From assembly GCF_900636915.1 (NCBI RefSeq), contig NZ_LR134327.1, positions 2,108,001 to 2,172,000 of the forward strand: a stretch of 64,000 bases of DNA. Direction: 5' to 3'. Source of the DNA: Aggregatibacter aphrophilus ATCC 33389. Lineage in GTDB: Bacteria > Pseudomonadota > Gammaproteobacteria > Enterobacterales > Pasteurellaceae. The notes under the pieces were generated by a model. That model saw nothing but the letters and a program-made list of their open reading frames with translations, did not search any database and had not been told where the DNA came from. This document shows positions 63,325-64,000 of this stretch, in pieces. How positions within the stretch are numbered: position 1 is the first letter of the stretch; each line of letters begins with the position of its first letter. Made by a program: the position numbers and the translations under genes.

Positions 63325-63897
63325 TTAAATTTTTAATCGAAATCGCCCTCGGCTATATCTAGTACGCAAAAGTGCGGTCACTTTTTCTTGCGTTTTGTGC
63401 TGATTTACCGCACCGGCGACATGGAAAGAATGTTGTATGGAATGGGCGTGCGTAATGGCAATGGCCAAAGCATCTGCGGCATCTGCCTGTGGTTTATCGG
63501 AAAGGTTGAGAATACGCATCACCATATCCTGTACTTGAATTTTATCTGCCGAGCCAATTCCTACGACAGTTTGTTTAATTAAACGCGCAGCATATTCAAA
63601 TACCGGCAAATCATGATTTACCGCCGCAACAATAGCAGTACCTCGCGCCTGCCCCAGTTTCAAGGCAGAATCGGCATTTTTTGCCATAAATACCTGTTCA
63701 ATGACAAACATATCCGGCTGAAATTGCGTAATAATTTCCGTCACCCCCGCATAAATACGCTTTAAACGGGTTGGTAAATCATCCACTTGAGTGCGAATAG
63801 CGCCGCTGCCTAAATATTCCAATTGGCGGCCATGTTGTCGAATCACTCCATATCCTGTCACGCGCGAACCAGGATCAATACCTAAAATAATCGTCAT
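63325..63897 (-). CDS. ruvC: Holliday junction endonuclease RuvC
   Basis: Resolvase of 190 residues. The catalytic acidic residues are in [16 protein letters not shown] (Asp near 7), [23 protein letters not shown] (Glu near 66) and [14 protein letters not shown] (two Asp near 139-142). It is the first of three ruv genes on this strand, 64 bp before ruvA. Confidence 0.97.
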   Translation of the reverse strand: MTIILGIDPGSRVTGYGVIRQHGRQLEYLGSGAIRTQVDDLPTRLKRIYAGVTEIITQFQPDMFVIEQVFMAKNADSALKLGQARGTAIVAAVNHDLPVFEYAARLIKQTVVGIGSADKIQVQDMVMRILNLSDKPQADAADALAIAITHAHSIQHSFHVAGAVNQHKTQEKVTALLRTRYSRGRFRLKI

Positions 63898-63914
63898 AGT
63901 CTATGGAATAAAAT

Positions 63915-63940
63915 AAACGGCTAGAATATCTAGCCGTTTT
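63915..63940 (-). terminator. Terminator between a partial gene and ruvC
   Basis: AAACGGCTAGA at 63915-63925 pairs with TCTAGCCGTTT at 63929-63939; the flanks are A/T rich on both sides. It follows the stop of the minus-strand gene at the right edge. Confidence 0.8.
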
Positions 63941-63955
63941 AATCTAAATAAGATT

Positions 63956-64000
63956 CTATTGATTTGCTTTAGCTGTGGCTTTAGCATTAATAGAACAATT
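63956..64000 (-). CDS. C-terminal end of an unidentified protein (partial)
   Basis: The last 14 codons of a minus-strand frame (NCSINAKATAKANQ, stop TAG at 63956-63958) enter from the right edge, and a terminator follows 16 bases later. It is too short to identify, and it does not end like YebC, which I recall preceding ruvC in H. influenzae. Confidence 0.35.
   Translation of the reverse strand, partial: NCSINAKATAKANQ

Overview
The window is a contiguous piece of chromosome from a Pasteurellaceae bacterium, most likely an Aggregatibacter species and less likely Haemophilus parainfluenzae or a close relative. The main sign is the uptake signal sequence core AAGTGCGGT (or its complement ACCGCACTT). 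I counted about forty copies by eye, in genes and as inverted pairs that act as terminators. Gene order also fits the family: epmA diverging from frdABCD, queA/tgt/yajC/secDF, purH-purD near glyA, the four competence pseudopilin genes next to recC, and cydABX-ybgE-ybgC-tolQRAB-pal. No plasmid, phage, IS element, rRNA operon or CRISPR array was seen.

Layout, 0-18 kb: a membrane metallophosphoesterase; a translationally coupled ferric-dicitrate type ABC importer (fecBCDE); epmA diverging from frdABCD, with FNR-like and CRP-like sites between them; queA; a Tat-signal aminotransferase on the minus strand; a candidate 125-nt small RNA with its own promoter and terminator; tgt, a hemerythrin-like protein, a TusA-like protein, yajC, secD and secF.

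18-24.4 kb: a large TonB-dependent receptor with foreign codon usage and no uptake sequences; adhE with CRP-like and FNR-like sites; and a 3'-truncated Gfo/Idh/MocA oxidoreductase gene.

24.4-36.7 kb: a complete myo-inositol catabolic cluster: iolA, an organophosphate-type MFS antiporter, an inositol monophosphatase-family enzyme, iolB, an RpiR-family regulator (iolR), an iolC gene fused to an IolJ-like aldolase domain, iolD, iolE and iolG. There is no obvious free-inositol transporter. The antiporter and phosphatase suggest that a phosphorylated inositol may be imported, dephosphorylated and then oxidised by IolG, IolE, IolD, IolB, IolC/J and IolA. A repeated operator-like motif, TGAAW-N6-TTTCA, occurs four times in the cluster. 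Two copies lie in a nearly identical 41-bp block that also carries a CRP-like site.

36.7-52.5 kb: glyA, two related small lipoproteins, purD and purH (with a PurR operator inside the promoter); a sucrose-type PTS EIIBC; rsmC diverging from holD-rimI; recC; the competence pseudopilin operon comNOPQ under a perfect Sxy-dependent CRP-S palindrome; and two lysine tRNAs (anticodons CUU and UUU).

52.8-64 kb: the Tol-Pal envelope system and the cytochrome bd oxidase operon, including the 32-residue CydX; a small exported protein; ruvB, ruvA and ruvC; and the last codons of another minus-strand gene. All functions are inferred from sequence reading alone.
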